Source: Opitutales bacterium
GTDB lineage: Bacteria > Verrucomicrobiota > Verrucomicrobiia > Opitutales > JAFGAQ01
Reading direction: 5' to 3'
Assembly (NCBI GenBank): GCA_028704125.1
Contig: JAQVLM010000124.1
Span: forward strand, 1-8,042
DNA: 8,042 nucleotides
In this document: positions 1-6,568 of the stretch, one piece after another
Layout: each line of letters opens with the position of its first letter
How positions within the stretch are numbered: position 1 is the stretch's first letter
Made by a program: the position numbers and the translations under genes
The notes under the pieces: generated by a model
Database searches by the model: none
Seen by the model: only the letters and a program-made list of their open reading frames with translations
Told to the model about the DNA's origin: nothing

Positions 1-1094
1 ATCCCTCCGGATGCAAGAATCTGCAGCAACGGATAGTCCGGGTTGTAGAGGAACCAGGTTCCCCCGTAAGCCAGAATTCCGACATTACACGCAATGATGG
101 CCGCTTTTTTCTTGGTGAGTTTGTGGGCAATGATCGAGAACACCGGAGGTCCGAAGAATCCGAGGACCATGTACCCTAATCCGTTAAAGAAATTCCATTC
201 GTCACCCATCACGTTATCTCCTTTACACACGTACCAGACGGTCGCGTAGTATCCGAGGGTGCCCACCATGCTCGTTCCCAATTGGAACGAAAGGGCGTAG
301 TAGAGCATGGTGCGGTAGGGTTTGCAGCCGAGCGTCTGCTTGAGGGATCTCATGATCGGGATGCGCTTCTGCTTGACGGCCACGGTTTCGTAGTAGCGTT
401 CTTTCAGCTTCACGAACATGACGATTGCGAAGATCACCATGATTAGCCCCAGGATACAGGTGTACGCCTGCATACCGAGCAAGGTGTTTTTCTTCTCCCC
501 ATCGGCTGTTGAGAATATTGCAGGGAAAAGGAAGAAGCTGAGGTTGGTGAACTTGAGCGCGAAAAAGTTGCCCACTTCAAAGACCTTCTGCATGGCCGAC
601 TTGTAGGTCATGAGGGAGGTCCGCTCATCATAGTCGGGGGTGAGTTCGGAACCGAGGCTGTTCCATGGCATGCTGAACAAGCTCGCCATAGGTATGTAAA
701 TGAGGCTCGACGCCAACATGTACCAGAAGATGACGGGTGCCCCCAGGAACGACATTCCGACCCAGTCCGGTGAGACCAGGAACAGCAAAGGAAGGCCGAC
801 TCCGGCTCCGATTCCCGCAAACAGGATGAATGGGCGCCGGCGTCCCCATTTGGACCTCACGTTGTCGGATACCCAGCCGCAAAACGGGTCGGAGAACGCG
901 TCCACAACACGGATCAAGGTGAGTGCGAGACCCACATAGAAAGGGTCCACTCCCAGATACATGTTGAACACGGCGAAGGCAACCGATGGGTAGAGCCAGA
1001 AACTCCACATCTCGATACTGGTTCCAAGGCCGTAACTCGCTTTGGTTGAGAAGGGTAATCTATCTCTCGTGGGAAGAGGGGAGGGGGATTGCAT
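1..1094 (-). CDS. GPH-family (MFS_2) sugar:cation symporter, C-terminus cut by window edge
   Basis: Inner-membrane secondary transporter that would import a glycoside, pentose or hexuronide with Na+ or H+. The frame is open from an ATG at 1094 to the left edge (364 codons read). It is the only start after an in-frame TAG upstream. After a polar N-terminus, residues 26-60 form the first hydrophobic helices. Residues 65-88 carry the family signature: D65 and D69 four apart, then a GWVSD core and a basic RSKWGRRRP loop. D65/D69 match the spacing of the two cation-site aspartates of MelB (D55, D59). Residues 143-163 (PWNSLGSELT, then DERT) fit the next conserved loop. Further hydrophobic helices lie near 210-228, 262-290, 303-323 and 331-350. 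Family members have about 450-500 residues, so roughly 100 are missing. No Shine-Dalgarno is visible. Substrate is not readable from sequence; a mannoside is possible given the nearby GH130 gene, but that is inference. Confidence 0.9.
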   Translation of the reverse strand, partial: MQSPSPLPTRDRLPFSTKASYGLGTSIEMWSFWLYPSVAFAVFNMYLGVDPFYVGLALTLIRVVDAFSDPFCGWVSDNVRSKWGRRRPFILFAGIGAGVGLPLLFLVSPDWVGMSFLGAPVIFWYMLASSLIYIPMASLFSMPWNSLGSELTPDYDERTSLMTYKSAMQKVFEVGNFFALKFTNLSFFLFPAIFSTADGEKKNTLLGMQAYTCILGLIMVIFAIVMFVKLKERYYETVAVKQKRIPIMRSLKQTLGCKPYRTMLYYALSFQLGTSMVGTLGYYATVWYVCKGDNVMGDEWNFFNGLGYMVLGFFGPPVFSIIAHKLTKKKAAIIACNVGILAYGGTWFLYNPDYPLLQILASGG

Positions 1095-1276
1095 GTTGTT
1101 TTTCGGGGGATTCGGGGGAAGTATTGCGGGGGGTGTCGGGCCGTCCTATTACGGACTGCCAATCAACGGCATCGAGAGTTAGGGTTGGCTTTCGGATGTG
1201 TCAAATCAGATTATCGGGGAAGCGGGCCCGGGATCCGCTGTTTTCGATCATTTATTGAAGGCCGAATGCAATATGC

Positions 1277-1309
1277 CCACGCTTGAATCCCTCATGGGGA
1301 AAGGCGTGG
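1277..1309. repeat. Interrupted hairpin upstream of the nrdJ operators
   Basis: CCACGC at 1277-1282 is the reverse complement of GCGTGG at 1304-1309. Inside lies a second small stem, TCCC (1288-1291) with GGGA (1297-1300), closing a five-base loop. Neither strand has a T-run after it, so it does not look like an intrinsic terminator. It ends 38 bases before the first NrdR-like box. It could be a DNA-level or leader element, or chance. Confidence 0.4.
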
Positions 1310-1331
1310 ATAGGAAATATGGAAAAAGTGC

Positions 1332-1390
1332 TTGTCGGACTGGAATACCCCAATATGTTGTATTTACTACCCTGGATTACCCCATATCTT
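1332..1390 (+). promoter_or_regulatory. Candidate nrdJ promoter(s) overlapping the NrdR boxes
   Basis: Two equally weak sigma70-type pairs can be drawn. The first is TTGTCG (1332-1337), a 16-base spacer, and TATGTT (1354-1359). The second is TTTACT (1363-1368), a 16-base spacer, and TATCTT (1385-1390). Each hexamer has four of six consensus bases. In both cases the -10 lies inside a NrdR box, as expected for repression by occlusion. However, the box core itself supplies the TAT..T pattern, so the -10 matches are not independent evidence. Confidence 0.3.
1348..1363 (+). promoter_or_regulatory. NrdR box 1 (predicted repressor operator)
   Basis: CCCCAATATGTTGTAT matches the known NrdR consensus acaCwATATaTwGtgt at the core positions: C4, w5, A6, T7, A8, T9, T11, w12, G13, T14. 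NrdR is the widespread ATP/dATP-sensing repressor of ribonucleotide reductase genes and binds paired boxes. The second box lies exactly 31 bp downstream, the spacing known for working pairs (about three helical turns, same face). The nrdR gene is not in this window. Confidence 0.75.
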
Positions 1391-1394
1391 GTAT
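1379..1394 (+). promoter_or_regulatory. NrdR box 2 (predicted repressor operator)
   Basis: ACCCCATATCTTGTAT shares the core with box 1: C4, the ATAT run, T11, T12, G13, T14. It has C rather than A/T at position 5. The two boxes share an extended likeness, TACCCC before the core and TTGTATTT after it. The right halves are 31 bp apart and the left halves 32 bp. This box ends 19 bases before the proposed nrdJ ATG, a position that would block transcription start. Confidence 0.72.
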
Positions 1395-1413
1395 TTCTAA
1401 ACTTGTGCTTGCC

Positions 1414-3975
1414 ATGAAAACATCCTCCGATCAGCCTACTGTATTGCCCATGAACACCAACCAGTCTTTTCTTTTTGATTTCGATCCATCATCGGACAAT
1501 GCGGCGGATACCGCAGTGGTTTCGGGTACTGCTGATCCGTCTCCTGAGCTGGTGGCAAGCCAGCTTTTCGTGAAAAAGCGTGATGGCAATATCGTGCCGT
1601 GGAACCTCGAACGGGTGGTTCGCGCCGTATGTCTGGCGTTTTTCAGCGTGTACCACAAGCGTGCGGTCAATCCGAACCGCGACAACCCAGCGGCGTTTTA
1701 CGGGCTGGATGAGCGGACATTCAAGAAGGCCGAAGGGATTGCGGAAATGGTGGAACGGGTGGTGCGCCATCGCATGAGCGAGGATAGCACCGACGTCTAT
1801 TCGATCGAGAAGATTCAGGACATCGTCGAAACCTGCATTGTCGGGCAGGGTGAGTGGCAGGTTGCCCGCCACTACATGCTTTACCGCGAGGAGCGCTCGA
1901 TGCACCGTCCGAGGCAGTATCCGGACAATGGGCTGCGGGAATACATCGCGGTATCGAAGTATGCGCGCTACCGTTCGCAACTCGGGCGCCGTGAGGTGTG
2001 GGGCGAGGCCGTGCACCGTGTGCGCGACATGCATTTGCGGCGCTATGCGCAGTTGGCGACTGCCAAATTGGATCGGGCTGACATTGCCCGTATTGCGCAA
2101 GAGGAGAATGTCGAGGCATCGGTGTTCAACCCCGAAAGCCGCTTGTTTGAGGAGATCTGGAAGGCCTTTGACATGGTCGAAAACTACCATGTGCTTCCGT
2201 CCATGCGCAGCCTCCAGTTTGGAGGAAAAGCCATTGAGGCCAATGAAGCGCGGCTCTACAATTGCAGTTTTTCTTATGCCAACCGCATCGAGTTTTTCCG
2301 CGAGACCTTTTTCCTGCTGTTGAGCGGGGTGGGCGTGGGCTTCTCGGTGCAAAAGCATCACATCGCGCAGCTACCTGCCTTTCCTTTCCGCAAGGAGGAA
2401 ATGGACCTCGAGGTCCGGCATTACGAGATCGAAGACAGCGTGGAAGGCTGGTCGGATGCGGTGGATACCTTGTTCCGATCGTATCTTGAAGGATGGTTGG
2501 TCGAGTTCAGTTTTGCGAAGATCCGGCACCGGGGTGCGCCGATCATGACCGCTGGAGGGAAGGCTCCCGGGCATTTGCCGTTGAAGCGCTCCCTGCAGGA
2601 ACTGGACCGTATCCTGAAGGGATGTTCCGGGCGCCGTCTGCGGCCGGTGGAAGTGTATGATATCGTGATGTTTATTGCGCAGGCGGTTCTGTCGGGTGGT
2701 ATTCGCCGTTCCGCGACCCTTTGCCTCTTCTCCTCGGATGACGAGGAAATGGCGAATGCGAAGACGGGGCGTTGGTTTGAGACCAATCCGCAGCGGGCCT
2801 ACTCCAATAATTCCGCGATTTTGGTGCGTTCGGAGACCGACAAGGAGACCTTCATGCACCTCTATGAACGGATCCGCGAATTCGGTGAGCCGGGGTTCTA
2901 CTTCACGGAGGACAAAGACTACGGTGCCAACCCATGTGTGGAAATCGGTTTGCACCCGCGTATCGTGGTCGATCAGGAAGCGATTGCGGACCTTCGGGCG
3001 TTGGGATACAACGGTGCGCTGAATGAAGGTGATGAATTGAGTGGTTGGCAGATGTGCAACCTGAGCACGATCAACGGCGCATCGATAACCGGTGAGGCGG
3101 ATTTCTACGAAAAGTGCCGTTACGCATCGGTCATCGGAACGCTTCAGGCGGGTTTCACCTCCATTCCGTATCTTGGACCAGTCACGGAGTATCTCAATCA
3201 GCGCGAGGCGCTGCTGGGAGTGAGCATTTGCGGTATTCTGGACAACCCGAAACTGTTGCTCAACCCGGAGATTCTCGAAAAAGGTGCCCGGATGGTGCGC
3301 GCGACCAACGCGCTCTTCGCATCGGTTCTGGGTATTCGCAAAGCGGCCCGGACCACATGTGTGAAACCTGAAGGAACCGCATCCTTGCTCTTGAATACGG
3401 GATCGGGGATCCATCCGCACCACGCAAGACGCTATTTCCGCCGGGTGCAGGCCAGCCGACAGGATCCGGTTTATCGCCTCTTCAAGGAAAAGAACGCGCA
3501 TATGTCGGAGCCGAGTGTTTACAACCCGTCTACCGATGATGTGATCACGTTCCCGGTAGAGGCCCCGGAAGGCGCCATTTGCCAGGAGGATGTGACCGCA
3601 ATCCATTTCCTCGAATACGTGAAGCTGGTTCAGCGGCATTGGGTTGAAGCGGGTCAGTCGGTTGACCAGTATTCTCCGCGGCTCCATCACAATGTGTCGA
3701 ACACGGTTTCGGTTGCCGAAGGCGAATGGAGCAAAGTGGCCGAGTTCATCTGGGAAAACCGCGATTATTTCGCTGGTATTGCCCTGCTTCACAAGTCGGG
3801 AGACAAGGTCTACAAGCAGGCTCCGCGCGAGTCCCTGGTGGGCGATGAGGACTATGTCCGTTGGAATAGTCTGGAATACCATCCGGTGGATTACCGTAAC
3901 CTGCGTGAAGGGACGGATGAGACCAAGCTTGCCGAAAATCTGGCTTGTGCCGGTGGCGCATGTGAGCTGATCTGA
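1414..3975 (+). CDS. nrdJ: Adenosylcobalamin-dependent (class II) ribonucleotide reductase with N-terminal ATP-cone
   Basis: Reduces ribonucleotides to deoxyribonucleotides in the cytoplasm, using a cobalamin-generated thiyl radical. From ATG 1414 it has 853 residues. Residues about 49-160 form an ATP-cone (VKKRDGNIVPWNLERVVRA), the allosteric activity site. C284 (LYNCSFS) and C548 (QMCNLSTIN) fit the redox pair. N506-P-C508-V-E510 is the catalytic N-x-C-x-E motif, C508 being the radical cysteine. Residues after KPEGTAS include GSGIHPHHARRYFRRVQ, typical of class II enzymes. The tail ends CAGGACELI, with C845 and C850 as the re-reduction pair, spaced as in the Lactobacillus enzyme. No nrdB-like gene follows, which agrees with class II. 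The open frame reaches back to 1198, but two NrdR boxes at 1348-1394 make 1414 the better start; ATG 1450 is possible. No Shine-Dalgarno is visible and no intein interrupts the active site. Confidence 0.9.
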   Translation: MKTSSDQPTVLPMNTNQSFLFDFDPSSDNAADTAVVSGTADPSPELVASQLFVKKRDGNIVPWNLERVVRAVCLAFFSVYHKRAVNPNRDNPAAFYGLDERTFKKAEGIAEMVERVVRHRMSEDSTDVYSIEKIQDIVETCIVGQGEWQVARHYMLYREERSMHRPRQYPDNGLREYIAVSKYARYRSQLGRREVWGEAVHRVRDMHLRRYAQLATAKLDRADIARIAQEENVEASVFNPESRLFEEIWKAFDMVENYHVLPSMRSLQFGGKAIEANEARLYNCSFSYANRIEFFRETFFLLLSGVGVGFSVQKHHIAQLPAFPFRKEEMDLEVRHYEIEDSVEGWSDAVDTLFRSYLEGWLVEFSFAKIRHRGAPIMTAGGKAPGHLPLKRSLQELDRILKGCSGRRLRPVEVYDIVMFIAQAVLSGGIRRSATLCLFSSDDEEMANAKTGRWFETNPQRAYSNNSAILVRSETDKETFMHLYERIREFGEPGFYFTEDKDYGANPCVEIGLHPRIVVDQEAIADLRALGYNGALNEGDELSGWQMCNLSTINGASITGEADFYEKCRYASVIGTLQAGFTSIPYLGPVTEYLNQREALLGVSICGILDNPKLLLNPEILEKGARMVRATNALFASVLGIRKAARTTCVKPEGTASLLLNTGSGIHPHHARRYFRRVQASRQDPVYRLFKEKNAHMSEPSVYNPSTDDVITFPVEAPEGAICQEDVTAIHFLEYVKLVQRHWVEAGQSVDQYSPRLHHNVSNTVSVAEGEWSKVAEFIWENRDYFAGIALLHKSGDKVYKQAPRESLVGDEDYVRWNSLEYHPVDYRNLREGTDETKLAENLACAGGACELI

Positions 3976-4030
3976 GATTACCAGTATAAACTTGTCATGG
4001 TTATGATCCCTGACTTGGGGGCGTTCGCGC

Positions 4031-4075
4031 TCGGAGAGTGATTATCCGCAAGGGGCACTGCGAATTCGGAGAGTG
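4031..4075. repeat. Short direct repeat between nrdJ and the terminator
   Basis: TCGGAGAGTG occurs at 4031-4040 and again at 4066-4075, 35 bases start to start, in the non-coding stretch after the nrdJ stop. No function is apparent; it may be a small local duplication. Confidence 0.4.
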
Positions 4076-4086
4076 CGGAGCACAAA

Positions 4087-4131
4087 AAAGCTTCCCTCCA
4101 TCTGCCTGCGAGAACAGTGGAGGGAAGCTTT
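4087..4131 (-). terminator. Rho-independent terminator between convergent nrdJ and GH130 genes
   Basis: A perfect 14-bp stem, 4087-4100 pairing with 4118-4131 (AAAGCTTCCCTCCA against its complement), encloses a 17-base loop. Read on the minus strand it is followed by six T (4089-4084, partly stem), so it is a good terminator for the GH130 gene, whose stop lies 14 bases before the stem. On the plus strand only TTTG follows, so it is at best a weaker terminator for nrdJ, which ends 111 bases upstream. Confidence 0.85.
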
Positions 4132-4144
4132 GTAGGGTATTCAA

Positions 4145-5143
4145 TCAGACTTCAGAGTTGTTCTTGATCGTGTCGATCAGGAGGTCAAGCTGAGTGAAAG
4201 CAAGGGCAGTGTAGGTGTCGGCTGCTCCGTAATAAATGGCGATCCGTCCGGTAGTCGCATCATGGAGCGTCGCGCACGGGAAGGCGACATTCGGGACAAA
4301 ACCCGTGGTTTCGTACGGCTTCTCCGGGGTGAGGATGTAGTCGCGGGTGCGATACAATACCTTGGCCGGATTCTCCAGATCCAGAATCGCGGCCCCCATA
4401 CTGTATACGAAACCGTTGCAGGTTCCGGATACGCCGTGGTAGATGAGCAGCCATCCTTCGCTGGTCTCAATGGGGATTGGACCGGCTCCGATTTTGGTTC
4501 CTTGCCACCAGCCGCTCCCGCCTTTTCTCATGAGCAGGCGGTGTTTGCCCCAGTAGGTCATGTCTTTGCTGTGGCTGAGGATAATGTCGCCAAAGGGAGT
4601 GTGTCCGCTATCACTCGGGCGGCTCATCAGGAGATACTCGCCATTCACCTTGCGGGGGAAGAGCACACCATTGCGGTTGAACGGCATGCACGGGTTTTCC
4701 ATGCGGATAAAGGTTTTGAAGTCTTTGGTCCTGCCCATGCCAATCGAGGCGCCCGGAAAGTCGTCGCACCAGGTGATGTAGTAGGTGCCTTCGATGTTCA
4801 CCACGCGTGGATCATAGGCGTAGCTCGGGGTGGCGGGTTTGCCACTTTCATCGACCCATTCGATCCGATCATCTTCGATTTCGAAATGGATGCCGTCCTT
4901 GCTCGTCACGAAGTGAAGGTGAGCCCGCCCGTTTTTGTGGTCGGCCCGGAACACGCCGGCGAATCCATCCCCGAAGGGAACGGGGGCACTGTTGTAGACC
5001 CTTGATGTCTGGGGGGTCGGGTTCCAGTCGATGACCGGATTGCCGCTGAAACGCCAGACGACGTCATGACAGCCGGCAGGCCTTTCCTCCCAGGGCATGC
5101 CGGGCAGCGGTTTTCCGATGATAGTCGGTTTAGTGTTACTCAT
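4145..5143 (-). CDS. GH130 beta-mannoside phosphorylase (GH130_2-like)
   Basis: Probably cleaves a terminal beta-linked mannose with inorganic phosphate, giving alpha-mannose-1-phosphate and a shortened glycan. 332 residues, about the usual length for this five-bladed propeller family; no signal peptide, so cytoplasmic. Visible motifs: PWEERPAGC (17-25), FRADHKNGR (65-73), YDPRV with the likely proton-donor D111, FNRNGVLFPRK (155-165), SRPSDSGHTPFGD (174-186), GTKIGAGPIPI (215-225), IYHGV (234-238), PNVAFPC (284-290) and YYGAAD (304-309). From memory this pattern closely resembles Uhgb_MP, a GH130_2 enzyme acting on beta-1,4-mannosides of N-glycans and mannans. R66, R157, R175, K217 and H236 are candidates for binding phosphate, which favours phosphorylase over hydrolase; the exact acceptor is unknown. 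It follows the regulator gene after 78 bases. ATG 5098 (residue 16) is a rival start. No Shine-Dalgarno is seen before either. Confidence 0.9.
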   Translation of the reverse strand: MSNTKPTIIGKPLPGMPWEERPAGCHDVVWRFSGNPVIDWNPTPQTSRVYNSAPVPFGDGFAGVFRADHKNGRAHLHFVTSKDGIHFEIEDDRIEWVDESGKPATPSYAYDPRVVNIEGTYYITWCDDFPGASIGMGRTKDFKTFIRMENPCMPFNRNGVLFPRKVNGEYLLMSRPSDSGHTPFGDIILSHSKDMTYWGKHRLLMRKGGSGWWQGTKIGAGPIPIETSEGWLLIYHGVSGTCNGFVYSMGAAILDLENPAKVLYRTRDYILTPEKPYETTGFVPNVAFPCATLHDATTGRIAIYYGAADTYTALAFTQLDLLIDTIKNNSEV

Positions 5144-5171
5144 ATTATAGGGATTGTGTTGTGGTTGTGAT
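5144..5171 (-). promoter_or_regulatory. Candidate promoter for the GH130 gene
   Basis: On the minus strand ATCACA (5171-5166, four of six) is followed by a 16-base spacer and a perfect TATAAT (5149-5144) that directly abuts the annotated ATG. If real, transcription would begin near 5137, inside codons 2-3, and translation would have to start at the ATG of codon 16 (5098). A small palindrome, TCCA-A-TGGA (5173-5181), lies just upstream of the -35. Confidence 0.35.
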
Positions 5172-5221
5172 ATCCAATGGAAATTCAGATCAGGAGGCTC
5201 TTCTGGTGCTGCATGAACCGG

Positions 5222-6391
5222 TCAATGGATCATCTGAAAACGCTGACGGTATTGCTTTGGCGTCATCCGCGTGGTCTTTTTGAACAGGAGGCAAAGATAC
5301 TCCACATATGCGAAGCCACACATTTCGGCAATCCGGGAGAGTGTGTAGTCTGTTTCGACGAGGAGCTGTTTAACCCGTTTGATTTGTTCGTTGCGGATTT
5401 CCGCCTGAGGCGAACGCCCGAGAAACTTGCGGAATTTGCGTTCGAGCAGGCTGCGGGAGGCATGCACGCGGGTGCATAGCTCTTCGACGGTAATGCCTTT
5501 GCATGCATTGTCCCGGACCAGGCGGAGCGCATCGATAACGGCGCGGTCGTCTATGGAGAATACGTCGGTTGAGCGTCGTGCTTCCACTTCGAGCGGGTCC
5601 ACCAGCACCAGATTTTCCACCGGACCTTTGTTCTTGATCATGGAGGAAATCATTTGGGCCGCTTTCTGACCGTAGAATTCCGCATTGATCGGAATACTGC
5701 TCAACTGTGGATTTGTGAGTTCGCAGCGGATCGACTCATTATTGGCGCCAACCACCGCTACTTCCTCGGGTACCTGGATTTTCGCCTCCCTGCAGGCGGC
5801 GATGATCTGGATGCCCCGAAGGTCGTTACATGCCATGATCCCAATGGGCTTGGGTAGCTTCTTCAGCATCAATTGGATGAAACGGGTTTCTTTCATGTCC
5901 CAATCCGGGTCGCTGTGATCCGGATACTCCGATTCTATGATAAACGGATCCGGGCATCCGGGAATCAGTGCACTGATGAATCCCTGACGCCGTTCGATCG
6001 ACCATTCTTCGTTTGAGAAACCACAGTATGCGAGGGTCTTGATTCCCTTTTCGATGAGGTGCGTCGCTCCGGCACGTCCCACCGCGTGGTTGTCGGGCCG
6101 GATTTTCGGAACCCCCGGAGTCAAACGCGGGGAGTCGCTCAGGTCGAGGCAAGGAATGCCTTTTTTCAGGGCTTGCTCGAAGAGGGCAGGGGCGTCGCAT
6201 TTACTGATGATTCCGTCCCAAGACTGCCGCAGCAGCCATGCTGGGTTTTTTGCCGATACGGCTTCGTCGTCAACATATGCCGACCATTGCTCATGGTTTC
6301 GGTTATATTTCGATATCGCGTTAAGAACCTTGATGTTTTCTTCCAGTTTGGTCTGAAAAACAAGGGCGACTCTAGGAATATGGTGAGCCAT
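5222..6391 (-). CDS. XylR-like transcriptional regulator: LacI-type sugar-binding domain fused to AraC DNA-binding domain
   Basis: Cytoplasmic sugar-responsive regulator of 389 residues. Residues about 5-275 resemble a periplasmic-binding-protein/LacI sensor: RVALVFQ (7-13), WDGIIS (58-63), a GATHLIEKGIKTLAYCGF stretch (108-125), KPIGIMACND (181-190) and VAVVGANNE (211-219). Residues about 281-387 form two AraC-type helix-turn-helices: ITVEELCTRVHASRSLLERKF, then IAEMCGFAYVEYLCLLFKK and the closing MTPKQYRQRF. This order is that of E. coli XylR and its many relatives, which are abundant in Verrucomicrobia and Planctomycetes. No terminator was seen before the GH130 gene, so the two may be co-transcribed and the phosphorylase is the likeliest target. 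The ligand is unknown; a mannose-type sugar is an inference from that neighbour. A tandem repeat (6396-6420) sits directly upstream of its ATG, suggesting autoregulation. No Shine-Dalgarno is visible. Confidence 0.92.
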   Translation of the reverse strand: MAHHIPRVALVFQTKLEENIKVLNAISKYNRNHEQWSAYVDDEAVSAKNPAWLLRQSWDGIISKCDAPALFEQALKKGIPCLDLSDSPRLTPGVPKIRPDNHAVGRAGATHLIEKGIKTLAYCGFSNEEWSIERRQGFISALIPGCPDPFIIESEYPDHSDPDWDMKETRFIQLMLKKLPKPIGIMACNDLRGIQIIAACREAKIQVPEEVAVVGANNESIRCELTNPQLSSIPINAEFYGQKAAQMISSMIKNKGPVENLVLVDPLEVEARRSTDVFSIDDRAVIDALRLVRDNACKGITVEELCTRVHASRSLLERKFRKFLGRSPQAEIRNEQIKRVKQLLVETDYTLSRIAEMCGFAYVEYLCLLFKKTTRMTPKQYRQRFQMIH

Positions 6392-6395
6392 GAAT

Positions 6396-6420
6396 GTGAA
6401 TGGATTGCGGGTGAATGGAT
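6396..6420. promoter_or_regulatory. Tandem direct repeat next to the regulator start: possible operator
   Basis: GTGAATGGAT occurs at 6396-6405 and 6411-6420, exactly 15 bp start to start (minus strand ATCCATTCAC). A partial third copy, TGAATG, is at 6391-6396 and overlaps the start codon. Proteins with AraC domains often bind direct repeats, so this may be the regulator's own operator, where binding would interfere with expression. No full copy was found before the GH130 gene or the symporter. Confidence 0.4.
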
Positions 6421-6495
6421 CGTGCGATGCCGAAGCTTGAGGTTGCGGGTTGTTAAGGAATAGGGCGCACGCTAGTGTTTGAAATTACGAAATTC

Positions 6496-6532
6496 AACAA
6501 AAAATGCTATAAATATAATATGATTTTTTGTT
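6496..6532. repeat. AT-rich inverted repeat upstream of the regulator
   Basis: AACAAAAAAT (6496-6505) and its exact complement ATTTTTTGTT (6523-6532) flank 17 bases of nearly pure A/T (GCTATAAATATAATATG). This is the only strongly AT-rich patch in the window and very likely holds the regulator's promoter, about 105 bases before the ATG. TATAAT on the plus strand (6514-6519) has no matching -35; on the minus strand TATATT and TATTAT are possible -10s. A direct repeat, GAAATT (6481-6486, 6489-6494), lies beside it. Confidence 0.5.
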
Positions 6533-6568
6533 TGCCAGGTGTGGCATATCCCAGGTTGCGTCATCAAG

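Larger units (their letters stand above)
1095..1413. other. Divergent intergenic region between symporter and nrdJ
   Basis: The left part (1095-1150) is a G-run-rich leader of the symporter. On the minus strand a perfect TTGACA (1204-1199) sits 17 bases from a poor TAACTC (1181-1176): a weak candidate symporter promoter. A short inverted repeat AGCGG/CCGCT (1221-1225, 1235-1239) encloses a CCCGGG palindrome. The right part holds a hairpin (1277-1309) and two NrdR-like boxes (1348-1394). The nrdJ frame is open back to a GTG at 1198, but the codons here (ATA, AGG, TTA, GGA) are unlike the gene body and the operators would fall inside it, so I treat it as non-coding. I saw no conserved cobalamin-riboswitch element, although one would be plausible before a B12-dependent enzyme. 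Confidence 0.7.

Noticed and set aside
1095..1413. AdoCbl (cobalamin) riboswitch upstream of the B12-dependent reductase
   Set aside because: It would make biological sense, but I could not find the conserved B12-box or GCCACTG-type core. The hairpins present do not build the known fold. A covariance-model search would settle it.
2371..3882. Long minus-strand open frame (503 codons) inside nrdJ
   Set aside because: It lies wholly antisense to a gene with clear RNR motifs, and its translation shows no recognisable domain. Long antisense frames are expected opposite GC-rich genes.
1414..3975. Class I reductase (NrdA) needing a partner NrdB, or an intein-bearing RNR
   Set aside because: The C-terminal CAGGAC pair and the HPHHARRYFRRVQ region fit class II, and no nrdB follows. 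The motifs run on without any intein-sized insertion at the active-site blocks.
4262..5005. Plus-strand open frame (247 codons) opposite GH130
   Set aside because: It is the shadow of the conserved GH130 gene, with no family motifs of its own.
6496..6540. Sigma54-type promoter (TGGCA near 6540 on the minus strand)
   Set aside because: The GG is not followed by a GC at the required 10-base spacing, so the -12 element is missing.
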